Assembly (NCBI GenBank): GCA_965200375.1
Contig: OZ241353.1
Location: 682,001-746,000, forward strand
DNA from: VXYL01 sp965200375
Lineage (GTDB): Bacteria > Pseudomonadota > Gammaproteobacteria > Pseudomonadales > Azotimanducaceae
Direction of reading: 5' to 3'
DNA: 64,000 nucleotides
Below are positions 28,001 through 37,041 of the stretch, piece by piece; the first letter of the stretch is position 1, and the number at the start of each line of letters is the position of its first letter. The translations under genes were made by a program, and so were the position numbers. The notes beneath the pieces are model-generated. The model was not told the DNA's origin. It ran no database searches and worked only from the letters and a program-made list of their open reading frames with translations.

Positions 28001-29896
28001 CTACGGCGGCGCGTCGTCCGGCTGCAGCGGAATACGCGCCGGCGGGCAGCCGCCGCGCAGCAGGGATTCCCAGCTGTGGGCGGGCATCTCCTCTAGCAGC
28101 GCATCGACGTGGCCGCGGGCCGTCTCCGAAGCGTCTTCCGGCGCCAGCCGCGCCAGCCGGTTCAGCGCGTCCAGCGCCAGGCCGGCGGCGAAGATGTTGC
28201 GATCCCGCCGCGCCACGGCCGCGAGGGCATCGACGAGCGGCGGCAAGGCGTCGCCCAGCGCTCGCGCCCCGTGGGAGCAGAGCGCGACGAGGGCCCACAG
28301 GGCGTTCTCCCGCACCGCCGAGCGCACCGGCTTGAAGCGGGGCAGGCCGTAGTCGATGCCTATGCCTTCGCACACGTCGCACTCGTCCGTGGGGCGAACG
28401 ATCTTGATGTGCCGGTGCTGGGCGATGTTCATGGCCAGCCGGTTCGGCTCGCGGCCCAAGCTCTCGATCAAGGCCGTCGCGCACAGCGGCGCCAGCGCTG
28501 CGCCCTTGCCGGCGGCAACCGCCCGCCGCCCGAGACAGCCGAGCGCCGCCGCCGCCACCGAGCGGACGTACACGGAGGCGTCGCTGGCCAGACGTTCGGC
28601 CAGGGCGTCGGCAACGGTCCCGCTGGGCGCTCCCGCTTCGCCCAGCGCGTAGGCGGCGGCCTTGCGCACCCACTTCACCGGCGAATCCGCGGCCGCCAGC
28701 AGGGTTTCGGTGGCGGCCTCGCCAAGCGCCGCCAGTCCGTACATGGCCGCTCGGCGGACGGCTTCGCGCTCGCTGCGGAGGGCGCTGCCAAGCAGCGTCG
28801 CGGCCAAGGCGGCGTCCGGCAGCGCCGCCAGCCGGTAGGCGGCGCCGATGCGCGCGGGTTCCGCAGCCTCGTGCATGGCATGCAGCTGGCGGCACAGCGC
28901 CTCGGCGACCGGTTCGCTCCCTGCCTCCGACCTGCGGCCGCCCGCCCGTGGCCGCGGCCCTCGCCCGGTGCGCAGCCAGTAGTGGTGGTAGCGCCAGACC
29001 GCGGTGGCGTCCTCGGGCGCGGCGGCCAGGTCCACGCCGGTGAGAGGATCGATCCCGATGCCGCGCCAATCCACCTCGGGCGCCCCTTCGCCCACAGGCT
29101 CGGGCTCCGTGGTTCGATACAGCCAGAAGCGCCACATGAAGCGCGGGCGCCGCTGCCAGCCGCGCCAGTCGTCGCGCCGGTGGTTGCCGCGATGGAACAG
29201 GTTGTGGGAGTAGAGCACCACGCTGCCGGCGGCAAGCGGCCCGACCTCGAACTGGCGCGCCAGCGGCCAGCCGACGTTGGCGATCGCATCGCGCATGCGC
29301 GCGTCGTGCGGGGTGCGCGCCGCACGGATGTCCGCCTCGTCGTAGGGCGACTTGGGGCCGCTCACCGGCACCCGCTCCATGCCGTCCAGGTGGTACGCGA
29401 AGTCCAGGTGGTCCGCGCCGGCGAAGTTGTCGTGGTTCTCCTCGTGGTTGAAGGCCCAGTAGTGCGAATACGGCACCACGGCGGTTGGCCCCATGTCCTC
29501 GGCCACCGCTTGCGGGTAGTAGAGCAGCTCCGCCTGCACGGCCTGATGGTGGCGCTGCTTGCGGCCGTTGAAGGGGCCGTTGTCGTCCTTGTGCCAGTGC
29601 TGATCGTGGGCGCCGCTGGCGAAGGGCGCGTTGTGGGTGAACGGCACCACGGCCCAGTTCCGGCCCAGCAGCGCATCGCACGCGGCCACCACGCCCGGCG
29701 CCGCCAGCACCTCCAGCACGTCCGGAATCGTCGCGGCGGAGATCGTGGTGCGGTTGTCCTTGAAGGCCCGCCGCTCCTGCATGTAGATGCGGCGGTGGAT
29801 GCCCGCATCGATGCCGAGCTCCTCCGGCCGCAGGATCACCAAGCCGCGGCTGGCGAAATCCCGCTGCAGGCGCTCGATGGCCGAGGCGGCCGCCAT
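28001..29896 (-). CDS. phytanoyl-CoA-dioxygenase-like protein fused to HEAT-like repeats
   Basis: A 631-aa protein; ATG at 29896 overlaps the upstream gene's TGA (TGATG). Residues 1-300 resemble PhyH Fe(II)/2-oxoglutarate dioxygenases: QHWHKDDNG supplies H102-x-D104 and the distal His is probably H235 in NLFHRGNHR. Residues about 330-610 are Ala/Leu-rich helical repeats (AVRRAAMYGLAALGEAA, WVRKAAAYALGEAGAP, YVRSVAAAALGCLG), a HEAT/PBS-lyase pattern used for protein binding. A Cys pair (ECDVCEG) lies between repeats. The fusion is unusual; substrate unknown. Confidence 0.78.
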   Translation of the reverse strand: MAAASAIERLQRDFASRGLVILRPEELGIDAGIHRRIYMQERRAFKDNRTTISAATIPDVLEVLAAPGVVAACDALLGRNWAVVPFTHNAPFASGAHDQHWHKDDNGPFNGRKQRHHQAVQAELLYYPQAVAEDMGPTAVVPYSHYWAFNHEENHDNFAGADHLDFAYHLDGMERVPVSGPKSPYDEADIRAARTPHDARMRDAIANVGWPLARQFEVGPLAAGSVVLYSHNLFHRGNHRRDDWRGWQRRPRFMWRFWLYRTTEPEPVGEGAPEVDWRGIGIDPLTGVDLAAAPEDATAVWRYHHYWLRTGRGPRPRAGGRRSEAGSEPVAEALCRQLHAMHEAAEPARIGAAYRLAALPDAALAATLLGSALRSEREAVRRAAMYGLAALGEAATETLLAAADSPVKWVRKAAAYALGEAGAPSGTVADALAERLASDASVYVRSVAAAALGCLGRRAVAAGKGAALAPLCATALIESLGREPNRLAMNIAQHRHIKIVRPTDECDVCEGIGIDYGLPRFKPVRSAVRENALWALVALCSHGARALGDALPPLVDALAAVARRDRNIFAAGLALDALNRLARLAPEDASETARGHVDALLEEMPAHSWESLLRGGCPPARIPLQPDDAPP

Positions 29897-30867
29897 CACG
29901 CGCCGCTGCCGGTGTTCGCAGCGGCGGCCGGGTTCCGGTGCGGTTCGTTCTCCACCCGCGTCGTCCAGTAGTCGGCGTCGAAGGTGGCATCGCCCAGCAG
30001 GAAGCGCCAGAAGCGAATGCGGTTGATGTACTCGATGCGCCCGGTGTCGTTCTCGAACCAGGGTTCAGGGCGCGTGAGGATGGCGTGGATGTGGTCCGGC
30101 GACCGCGCCGTCTTGCGGTGGAAGATGGCCTGCTGGGCGAAATCCGCCGGCGTCAAGTCCGCGGTGTTCCACAGCCGCTGCTGCGGCACGGCGGGGTTGA
30201 GGCGGATCTTGAACATGTACCGGGGACGGTCCGTGGCGTTCAGGCCGCCGCCGTGCCAAAGGCCGTGGTGGGTGAACATCAAGCTGCCGGCCGGGCAGAC
30301 GACGTGTTCCTGCCCGGCGATGTTCTGATAGCGGCCGATGGCGGCCTCGCTGACCACCCGCAAGTGCGTTCCCGGCACGTAGCGCGTACCGCCCATCTCG
30401 GCCGTGACGGCATGGGGAAAGTACATGAGCTGAATGTCGAATGCCTGGCGCGGATCGATGGTGGAATCCTGGTGGGTGTGCTGCGAGACGCCCTCGCCGC
30501 CGCGAAGACTCGGCGGCAGGGCGACGTGCAGGAAGTGGTGGTCGAGCAGCGAACCCGGCCCCACCAGGCTTTCGATGGCGCCCTGCACCCAGGGCAGGCG
30601 CACCAGCCGGCCGAGGCCGGTATCGGGCGCGTAGGCATCCGCAAGCGGCGTGCCAGCGGGGATCGCCGGGATGCGGTTGGCGCGCATGAGCGCTCGGTTG
30701 CGCTCCAGCACGTCGGCCGGATCCGCGCCCGGCGACGGCGTGGCCAGGCGGCCGGCTTCGTCCAGAAATTGCTCGTTCACCGCCGCCGGCACGCGGCCGT
30801 CGAACCGCAGGAAGCCCCGGGCCGCGAAGGCGGCCATCTGCCGCGAATCGAGGCGCGCGTCCTTCAC
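29896..30867 (-). CDS. phytanoyl-CoA dioxygenase family protein
   Basis: A 323-aa protein. GTG at 30867 follows a GAGGA site; the frame stays open to 31005 but without support. HTHQDSTID gives H132-x-D134 and HHGLWHGGG the distal His (about 205), the Fe(II) facial triad of PhyH enzymes; a 2-oxoglutarate-binding Arg may lie in DRPRYMFKIRL. It is translationally coupled to the HEAT-fused paralogue downstream, so the two may form a functional pair. Substrate unknown. Confidence 0.8.
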   Translation of the reverse strand: MKDARLDSRQMAAFAARGFLRFDGRVPAAVNEQFLDEAGRLATPSPGADPADVLERNRALMRANRIPAIPAGTPLADAYAPDTGLGRLVRLPWVQGAIESLVGPGSLLDHHFLHVALPPSLRGGEGVSQHTHQDSTIDPRQAFDIQLMYFPHAVTAEMGGTRYVPGTHLRVVSEAAIGRYQNIAGQEHVVCPAGSLMFTHHGLWHGGGLNATDRPRYMFKIRLNPAVPQQRLWNTADLTPADFAQQAIFHRKTARSPDHIHAILTRPEPWFENDTGRIEYINRIRFWRFLLGDATFDADYWTTRVENEPHRNPAAAANTGSGA

Positions 30868-31063
30868 GGGTTCCTCGCCGGCGGTTGTGTCTGCACTGCT
30901 GCCTAGTGGTTCGATTCCGAACTGACGTGGCAAACGGCACGTTCGTCTGTCGTCGCCTCGGCGCACGCTACTTGAGGATGTGCCGCCCCGCAAGGCCGCC
31001 GGCATCCCGGTCGAGCGACGAAACCCGCCCCACTGAAACGCACGTCATTTTGGAAGCGGCACA

Positions 31064-31333
31064 CTAGGCCTCCACCAGCTTCTCGAAGAAGAACTCGTAC
31101 TTGAGGTAGCCGGTTCGAAACTCGCTGCCCGGCATGTGATCGATCAGCGGCGACGCCTGGATCAGCCGCCAGCCGTCCTGCAAGGCCGCGAGGCCCGTGG
31201 CGTAGGGCGGCTCGGCGCTGTCGCCGGCCATGTGGCGCTCTTGGCCCGTGCCGTCGTATTCGGCCCAAGCCACCACCCCGGAATCGAGCGCGGAACTGCG
31301 CAAGTAGAGCACGAGCACCTGCTGCCGTTGCAT
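31064..31333 (-). CDS. small conserved-looking protein, function unknown
   Basis: An 89-aa ORF from ATG at 31333 (MQRQQVLVLYLRSS). It ends with a helical YLKYEFFFEKLVEA and has the middle segment GLAALQDGWRLIQASPLI. This layout resembles small Pseudomonas hypothetical proteins, but the family could not be named. It is separated from the dioxygenase genes by about 200 bp that hold nothing recognisable. Confidence 0.55.
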   Translation of the reverse strand: MQRQQVLVLYLRSSALDSGVVAWAEYDGTGQERHMAGDSAEPPYATGLAALQDGWRLIQASPLIDHMPGSEFRTGYLKYEFFFEKLVEA

Positions 31334-31464
31334 GGCCCGCAGCATAGCGCAGGCGCCTCGGTCCGGCGCGGCCAAGAGTTCGCTCTGCTTCGGCGCCGTT
31401 CTTAGGCCGTGGTGCGAAGCGGCCCTCTTTGACCCGCCGCGGACAACCGGGCTATGGTGCCGTC

Positions 31465-33021
31465 ATGCAGAGACGCAAACTGCCCGCCGGCGTTCAGACC
31501 TTGCAGAAGATCCGCGAGGACGGCTGCTGCTACGTCGACAAGACGCACTACATCCACCAGCTGGTGACGAAGCACGCGCACTGCTTCCTTTCTCGCCCAC
31601 GGCGGTTCGGCAAGAGCCTGTTGGTCGATACGATCAAGGAGTTGTTCGAGGGCAACGAGCCGCTGTTCCGGGGCCTCGCGATCCACGACCGGTGGGACTG
31701 GGCGGTTCGCCATCCGGTGCTGCGGTTCAGCTTCGCAGGTGGCAGCTTCAAGAGCCCGCTCGGCGCGAAAGAGGACTTCCTGGACCAGTTGACCGGTCTC
31801 GAGGACAAGGCGGGCCTCGCACCGCGCTTCTCGTCGCCAGCGCGCCGCTTCGCGGGACTGATCGCAGCGCTGCGCGAACAGACGGGGCAGCGCGTAGTGG
31901 TTCTGGTGGACGAGTACGATCGGCCGATCAACGAGGCGCTGCGGACGCCGGAGATCGCCGAAGCGCACCGGGATTTCCTGCGCGGCGTGTATGGCATGGT
32001 GAAGGACTGCGATGCGGACATCCGGTTCAGCTTCTTCACGGGCGTATCGAAGTTCTCCAAAGTGAGCGTCTTTTCGGACCTCAACAACCTCACCGACATC
32101 ACTTTGGACGCCCGCTTCGCTGCTATCTGCGGCTACACCGACGACGATCTCGACACCGTGTTCGCCGCCGAGTTGGAAGGGCTGGACCGCGAGACGATCC
32201 GCGACTGGTACAACGGCTACAACTGGCGCGGCGCCGAGACGGAGAAGGTGTACAACCCCTACGGGATGCTGCTGTTCCTGCAGAACAGGGAGTTCCGGCC
32301 GTACTGGTTCGAGACCGGTACGCCGGCGTTCCTGCCCGAAACGCTGCTCGAGCGCGGTGCGGATCCGGCCTCGTTGAACGACCTGACCGTTGGCGACGCG
32401 GACTTGGCGGCGTTCGACATCCGCCACGCCAAGACCGAGGCGCTGCTGTTCCAGACCGGCTATCTGACGATTCTGAGCGAAAAGCCTGGCGCAGCAGGCA
32501 ATCTCTACCGTTTGGGCTATCCGAACCGCGAGGTGCGCTCGGCGCTGAATTTGGCACTGCTGACAGCGATGGCGCCGGACGTCTCGGCAACGGCGGAGTG
32601 CTCGCGCCTAGAGCAGCTGCTCGCCCGCCACGACTTCGCCGGCGTGGAGCGCCTGTTCCGCGCCTTCTTCGCCAGCGTACCGCACGAGTGGTATGCGAAC
32701 AACAACATCGCCCGCTACGAGGGCTACTACTCGGCCGTGTTCTATTCGCTCTTCGCAGGGGCTGGCCTGGACGTCGTGGCCGAAGAGAGCACCAGCCACG
32801 GCCGCTCGGACGTCGTCGTGCGCCACCCCAATGCGGTGTGGGTATTCGAGCTCAAAGGCAGTGGCGACGCCGGTGATGCCGTGGCGCAGATCGAGCAGAA
32901 GGGCTACGCGGAAAAGTACCAGCACTTGAACTTGCCCATCCACCAAGTAGGCGTGACCTTCAGCGCCGAGGCCCGCAACATATCCGCTTTCGAAGTGAAG
33001 ACGCCGAATGCCGCCGGCTGA
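31465..33021 (+). CDS. AAA-ATPase-like / PD-(D/E)XK nuclease-superfamily protein
   Basis: A 518-aa protein beginning MQRRKLPAGVQTLQKIRE (ATG at 31465). The N-terminal region has YVDKTHYIHQL and the P-loop SRPRRFGKSLLVDTIKELF; VVVLVDEYDRPIN is the Walker B-like motif. The C-terminal domain has HGRSDVVV followed by WVFELKGSGDA and AVAQIEQKGYAEKY, matching the PD-(D/E)XK-like domain paired with this ATPase type. Such genes are frequent in accessory regions, with unknown biological role; defence or mobile-element function is speculative. Confidence 0.85.
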   Translation: MQRRKLPAGVQTLQKIREDGCCYVDKTHYIHQLVTKHAHCFLSRPRRFGKSLLVDTIKELFEGNEPLFRGLAIHDRWDWAVRHPVLRFSFAGGSFKSPLGAKEDFLDQLTGLEDKAGLAPRFSSPARRFAGLIAALREQTGQRVVVLVDEYDRPINEALRTPEIAEAHRDFLRGVYGMVKDCDADIRFSFFTGVSKFSKVSVFSDLNNLTDITLDARFAAICGYTDDDLDTVFAAELEGLDRETIRDWYNGYNWRGAETEKVYNPYGMLLFLQNREFRPYWFETGTPAFLPETLLERGADPASLNDLTVGDADLAAFDIRHAKTEALLFQTGYLTILSEKPGAAGNLYRLGYPNREVRSALNLALLTAMAPDVSATAECSRLEQLLARHDFAGVERLFRAFFASVPHEWYANNNIARYEGYYSAVFYSLFAGAGLDVVAEESTSHGRSDVVVRHPNAVWVFELKGSGDAGDAVAQIEQKGYAEKYQHLNLPIHQVGVTFSAEARNISAFEVKTPNAAG

Positions 33022-33424
33022 GCAGCCGCTCGCCGATGGGTGCGTCGACAGGACTACCTGCGCTCGGCTGGCTACATGCAGGCGCGAACCTGCGCGAGTC
33101 GCTACGAAGCGTTCTACGGCGAAGGTACCGGAATAGACGCCGCCGGGACGAGACGCGACCATTGATGCAGTACGCCGGCGCAAATAGCGGCAAACCATCT
33201 ACCGGGATTGCGGGTTACCAAGCCTACCCGGCGGCAAGGGAGACCATGCCATTGGACCGGGCCACGGTCGAACGCGTTCGAACACGACGCGGTCGGCGTG
33301 GCACCAAGTCGCACCCGCGCGACTGTGTATCGTAAGGCAGGCTAGGCGGTTTTCGACCGGGCGGATCGGCTACAGGGGAGGGCGGCAAATGGCCTACGTC
33401 TCGGCAGCCTCGCCGGCGCCCTGA
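33022..33424. other. intergenic stretch of about 400 bp, nothing recognised
   Basis: No ORF with a recognisable motif or good ribosome site was found on either strand, and no RNA gene or repeat was seen. Upstream signals of the following amidohydrolase gene are expected near its right end. Confidence 0.5.
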
Positions 33425-34555
33425 GTGCTTCGGCCGGTGGCCGGCGGACGGTTCGGTTGGCTTGCCTTGGCGGCACTGGCGCTGGCGGCCGTCGTGGTGG
33501 CGCTGTTCGCCTTCATGCCCTCGGCATCGCCGCCGCCCCCTCTTCCGGCCGAAGGCGGCCGTGGCGAGGGCTGGCTGGACATGCACGTACACGCCGCCGG
33601 CATCGGCGCCGGCGACAGCGGCGCGTTCGTGAACGACGTCATGGCCGGCAGTTGGCGGATGCCTTTCTACCTGCGCGCCTTCGGCGTCTCCCGCAGCGAA
33701 CTGGAGGCCGCCGGAGATGCGCTGGTGATCGCCCGCATCAGCGCCCAGGTGGCCGAATCCAAGCGCATAGGCCGGGCCGTGGTGCTGGCCCTCGACGGCG
33801 TGGTGGACGCGAGCGGCGAGTTGGACCGCCAAGCCACGCAGGTGTACGTGCCGAGCGATTTCGTGGCGGCGCAAACCGCCCGCTACGACAACCTGTGCTT
33901 CGGCGCCAGCGTGAATCCCTACCGGCACGATGCCAGGGAGCGTCTGGAACGGACCGTCGCGGACGGGGCGGTGCTGATGAAGTGGATTCCCAACATCATG
34001 GCCATAGACCCGGCGGATCCGGCGCTGCGGCCTTTCTACCGGCAGCTCGCGGCGCTTGGCCTGCCGCTCCTCAGCCACGCCGGGCAGGAGCGCTCCTTCG
34101 CCAGCGCCGACGACGCGCTGGGAGATCCCCTGCGGCTGGCCCTGCCGCTGTCGATGGGCGTGACCGTCATCGCCGCCCACGTTGCCACCACCGGCGCCGT
34201 GGAAGGCGAGGACAACTTCGCCCGCCTGCTGCCGATGTTCGAGCGCTATCCCAACCTGTACGCCGACGTTTCCAGCCTGACGCAGATCAACAAGCGCAGC
34301 TACCTGCGGCGGGCGCTGGCGGCGCCCGGCCTGCCGGAGCGGCTGCTGTACGGCACGGACTGGCCGTTGCAGTTCTTCCCGCTGGTCTCGCCCTACTACC
34401 ACTTGGACGCGACGGGCTGGGCCCAGGCCCGGGCCGTGGCGGCCATCGACAACCCCTGGGATCGGGACGTAGCGCTCAAGGAGGCCCTCGGCGTACCCCA
34501 GGCGGTATTCGCCCGCGCCGAGACGGTGCTGCCAATGGCGCGTTGCGGGCGCTAG
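33425..34555 (+). CDS. membrane-anchored amidohydrolase-superfamily protein
   Basis: A 376-aa protein with GTG start at 33425. An N-terminal hydrophobic segment (about residues 11-31) is a single membrane anchor or uncleaved signal. The catalytic domain shows the TIM-barrel metal pattern: WLDMHVHAAG (HxH), a Lys in VLMKWIPNIM, His in LLSHAGQE and IAAHVATTG, and Asp in LYGTDWPLQ. It resembles metal-dependent hydrolases of the amidohydrolase 2 type. Substrate unknown. Confidence 0.75.
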   Translation: MLRPVAGGRFGWLALAALALAAVVVALFAFMPSASPPPPLPAEGGRGEGWLDMHVHAAGIGAGDSGAFVNDVMAGSWRMPFYLRAFGVSRSELEAAGDALVIARISAQVAESKRIGRAVVLALDGVVDASGELDRQATQVYVPSDFVAAQTARYDNLCFGASVNPYRHDARERLERTVADGAVLMKWIPNIMAIDPADPALRPFYRQLAALGLPLLSHAGQERSFASADDALGDPLRLALPLSMGVTVIAAHVATTGAVEGEDNFARLLPMFERYPNLYADVSSLTQINKRSYLRRALAAPGLPERLLYGTDWPLQFFPLVSPYYHLDATGWAQARAVAAIDNPWDRDVALKEALGVPQAVFARAETVLPMARCGR

Positions 34556-34645
34556 TACTGGTTTGGCAAAGCGAGGAGCGACATTCTGCCCAACAGGATG
34601 TCTCTTTTCGTCAGGGCTCGCTTCCAAGCCCGCCGGAGAGCGAAC

Positions 34646-34960
34646 TTATGAGCCTGCCTCAAGGGCCGAGACTCGCTCGCGCACGTCCGCCACGTCGTGC
34701 CGGTTGTCGCGTAGCTGATCGGCGAACAGGGCCACCATGCGGGCTTCCATCGAGTCCATGCGGGCTTCCATCGAGTCCATGCGGGCCTCCACGCGATCCA
34801 AGCCGTCCTTGACGCCGGCCACGTCCGCCTTGACGCCGGCGATTTCTCCGCCGAGATAGAAGGTCGCTGGAACCACGGCAGCCAGCAGCGCCACCAGCAC
34901 GGCGAAGGTCGGTGCCCACTGCGGCAGCCAGCGCCAGCGTTGCTTCGCGTCCGCGTCCAT
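34646..34960 (-). CDS. small membrane-anchored coiled-coil protein
   Basis: A 104-aa protein from ATG at 34960 (MDADAKQRWRWLPQWAP). One transmembrane helix (about residues 16-36) is followed by FYLGGEIAGVKADV and heptad-like repeats including a duplicated RMDSMEA, ending VRERVSALEAGS. It is a close paralogue of the frameshifted gene at 48436-48806 with the same WRWLPQWAPTFAVLVALLAA segment. Function unknown; the layout suggests a membrane-tethered coiled coil. Confidence 0.7.
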   Translation of the reverse strand: MDADAKQRWRWLPQWAPTFAVLVALLAAVVPATFYLGGEIAGVKADVAGVKDGLDRVEARMDSMEARMDSMEARMVALFADQLRDNRHDVADVRERVSALEAGS

Positions 34961-35066
34961 GGCCCTAGTGAACGCCGGCACCGCCGGCGCTGTCAAGCGC
35001 CGAAGCGCCGCCGCAATCCACGAACGCGCGCATGTCGAGCTGGCGCGGACAGGACCAGTTCGGCCA

Positions 35067-35351
35067 TCACAACCGTCTCGCTTCCCGCAAGATACGCTGG
35101 CGAAACGCCGGATGCAGTCCCGCTTCCGTGACGATGTCCACCTTGCAGCGGAGCAGGTCCTCCACGTCCATCAGCATGGCGCCCAAAGCAAGTCCCGTGG
35201 TACCAGGCGCAAGCGCCACCAGCAAATCCACGTCGCTGGCAGTGTTGCTGTCGTCGCGGGCCATCGAGCCGAAGAGGCGAACATCGCGCAGGCCGTGGTG
35301 CTCGGCCAGCGCGAGAATCTCGGAGCGGTGGGTTTGGATGAGGGGGTGCAT
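35067..35351 (-). CDS. orphan minimal nucleotidyltransferase (MNT) domain protein
   Basis: A 94-aa protein from ATG at 35351 (MHPLIQTHRSEIL). It has the nucleotidyltransferase signature RLFGSMARDD followed by SDVDLLVAL, with the two metal-binding Asp. In HEPN-MNT toxin-antitoxin pairs this protein is the antitoxin that AMPylates the HEPN toxin, but no HEPN ORF lies on either side. It could be an orphan antitoxin left by loss of its partner. Confidence 0.8.
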   Translation of the reverse strand: MHPLIQTHRSEILALAEHHGLRDVRLFGSMARDDSNTASDVDLLVALAPGTTGLALGAMLMDVEDLLRCKVDIVTEAGLHPAFRQRILREARRL

Positions 35352-35482
35352 CGGTGCTGAAGGAGTCTTGCGCGTTCCTATCGTAGATGGTCTTCGCTGC
35401 ACATAATGGCTCTGCCGACAGACCCAAGCCTTGGCAACATTCCTTCATTGGCCTTTCGCCGCTTCGCGTGGTTCGCCAACGC

Positions 35483-36853
35483 CTATGTGCGTCCACGAGC
35501 TAGATTACAGTAGCGATGCACCAACCTGGCGTTTTCGGGAATGGTTCGGCCGCCACGCCAATAGTGCTCATCGTGATCCATAGCGGCATCATCAATCAAC
35601 TCAATCCTATTGCCGCAGATTGCACAGACAGGGCTCTGTCTGTACATCTCTTGCTTCAATTCTCTCGAAAATCCTCTCCGAGGATCGTTTGGCTCCGCGT
35701 CGCCAACACAATCCCTCAGCCTGCTCTGCCACGTCTCGAACACATAGGCCAGCCTAGCCCGCTCCCCCGTAGCCCGCCGGACACAGTCGATCCATTGGTC
35801 GTCCGACGTCACTAAATCCAGATAACTCTCTCGGATGCTGTCGGTAGCTCGAGTAACTTGGCCAGCGTCGTAGTCCGAAAAGGACGTAGAAATACACTGG
35901 AACACAGAGGCGTTAGCTCTTGTTGCCCATTCTCCGGTCCTTGATCCGCCAACTGGTTTGTTCATCAACCTAAACGCTTTGTCACCGAATACCGTCTTCG
36001 ACAATCTCATGCAATGCTCAAACCTACGTTCATATTCTCTAATTTTGTCATCGGTCGGATTGCGATATGTATCGAGAAATTCATTGAGAAACTTCTTTAG
36101 TCCGTTCTGACATCGACTGTGAGTACGTTCATAGAATGCAAGGAATCTGAGTACCAAAACACGGTCGCCCATTCTCCTTTGTATAGAAGTGTGATAGCTC
36201 TCTCCGAGGCATCCTACGAAGTCCTTGCTTTCGGAGAGATTCTTGATAAGCGTATTCGTCTTCCCTCGAAAAATACAATTTCTGATCTCCATCTCGTTCA
36301 ATCTTGTTCCTCCAGTGTTGAGTCTCTCAAACACAAGAAAATGCATGTTGGGATCAGTCTCGCTCGAGAGCTCGAAGGACCTAAGGGTAGAATTTCGCAG
36401 TGCCCGTTGATGACTACGATCTAAGCTGCCAAATTTCTTGCCATTGATGTCCTTCAGGATATCCAGTCCCGTAAGTGCGAACTCCCCAGAGAGGAAGTCA
36501 AAGACCGTCTTAAGCCTCTGGAGGCCATCAATGACTTCGTACTCTTGATTTCTGGTACGTGAGAGATACACGACCGGAACGGGAATACTGAGCAGAAAGG
36601 ACTCGATTAGCTTGGAAGCCTGACTGCGATTCCACACGTAATTGCGTTGCCACTCAGGATCGAGAACGAGGTCCCCCTCGTCATACCAGCGCTTGAACTC
36701 CGATAAGCTGCGATCCGCCTTCTCCAAATTGATGCTTGACGACGGGGCATTGAGGTCGCCCTCCTCAGCCCCATCGAAAGGACTAGATGAATCATCGAAG
36801 GTGGCGTCGCCGCCGCCTGCGGCTGCATTCGTCTGGTCTTGCTCGTGGCTCAT
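35483..36853 (-). CDS. GmrSD-like protein: DUF262 domain plus HNH nuclease
   Basis: A 456-aa protein from ATG at 36853 (MSHEQDQTNAAA), with TAGGAG upstream. The DUF262 part has PEWQRNYVWNRSQASKLIES and YEVIDGLQRLKT, a variant of the DGQQR motif. FERLNTGGTRLNEMEIRNC follows. The C-terminal HNH domain is CAICGNRI ... DHDEHYWRGG ... NARLVHRYCNLARG. Such proteins include modification-dependent restriction enzymes acting on phage DNA. The gene is clearly AT-richer than its surroundings, a sign of transfer. Confidence 0.85.
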   Translation of the reverse strand: MSHEQDQTNAAAGGGDATFDDSSSPFDGAEEGDLNAPSSSINLEKADRSLSEFKRWYDEGDLVLDPEWQRNYVWNRSQASKLIESFLLSIPVPVVYLSRTRNQEYEVIDGLQRLKTVFDFLSGEFALTGLDILKDINGKKFGSLDRSHQRALRNSTLRSFELSSETDPNMHFLVFERLNTGGTRLNEMEIRNCIFRGKTNTLIKNLSESKDFVGCLGESYHTSIQRRMGDRVLVLRFLAFYERTHSRCQNGLKKFLNEFLDTYRNPTDDKIREYERRFEHCMRLSKTVFGDKAFRLMNKPVGGSRTGEWATRANASVFQCISTSFSDYDAGQVTRATDSIRESYLDLVTSDDQWIDCVRRATGERARLAYVFETWQSRLRDCVGDAEPNDPRRGFSRELKQEMYRQSPVCAICGNRIELIDDAAMDHDEHYWRGGRTIPENARLVHRYCNLARGRT

Positions 36854-37041
36854 CTGCTGGTGGCTCCTACGGCTCCTACGCCGGCAGACCTGCGTCTCTG
36901 CGGCCGACAAGGTTGCTGCACATGGACCTTAAATGTCAATGCCGACCCAGCCCCCTTCAACGTCTCCTTAGGCACCGGGCCGAGCGTCCCGATGCGCCGC
37001 CTGGCATCGCCCTCTGCCGTTTGGCGGCGAACCCTGCCCCG

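Noticed and set aside
28109..29971. 620-codon plus-strand ORF over the dioxygenase-HEAT gene
   Set aside because: Antisense shadow of a gene with a complete H-x-D...H motif and good translational coupling.
30895..30925. ggttcgattcc resembling a tRNA T-loop
   Set aside because: The flanks do not form the 5-bp T stem, and no acceptor or anticodon arm lies upstream.
34980..35066. HEPN toxin partner for the MNT protein
   Set aside because: Only a peptide of about 24 residues is open here; no R-x4-6-H HEPN motif.
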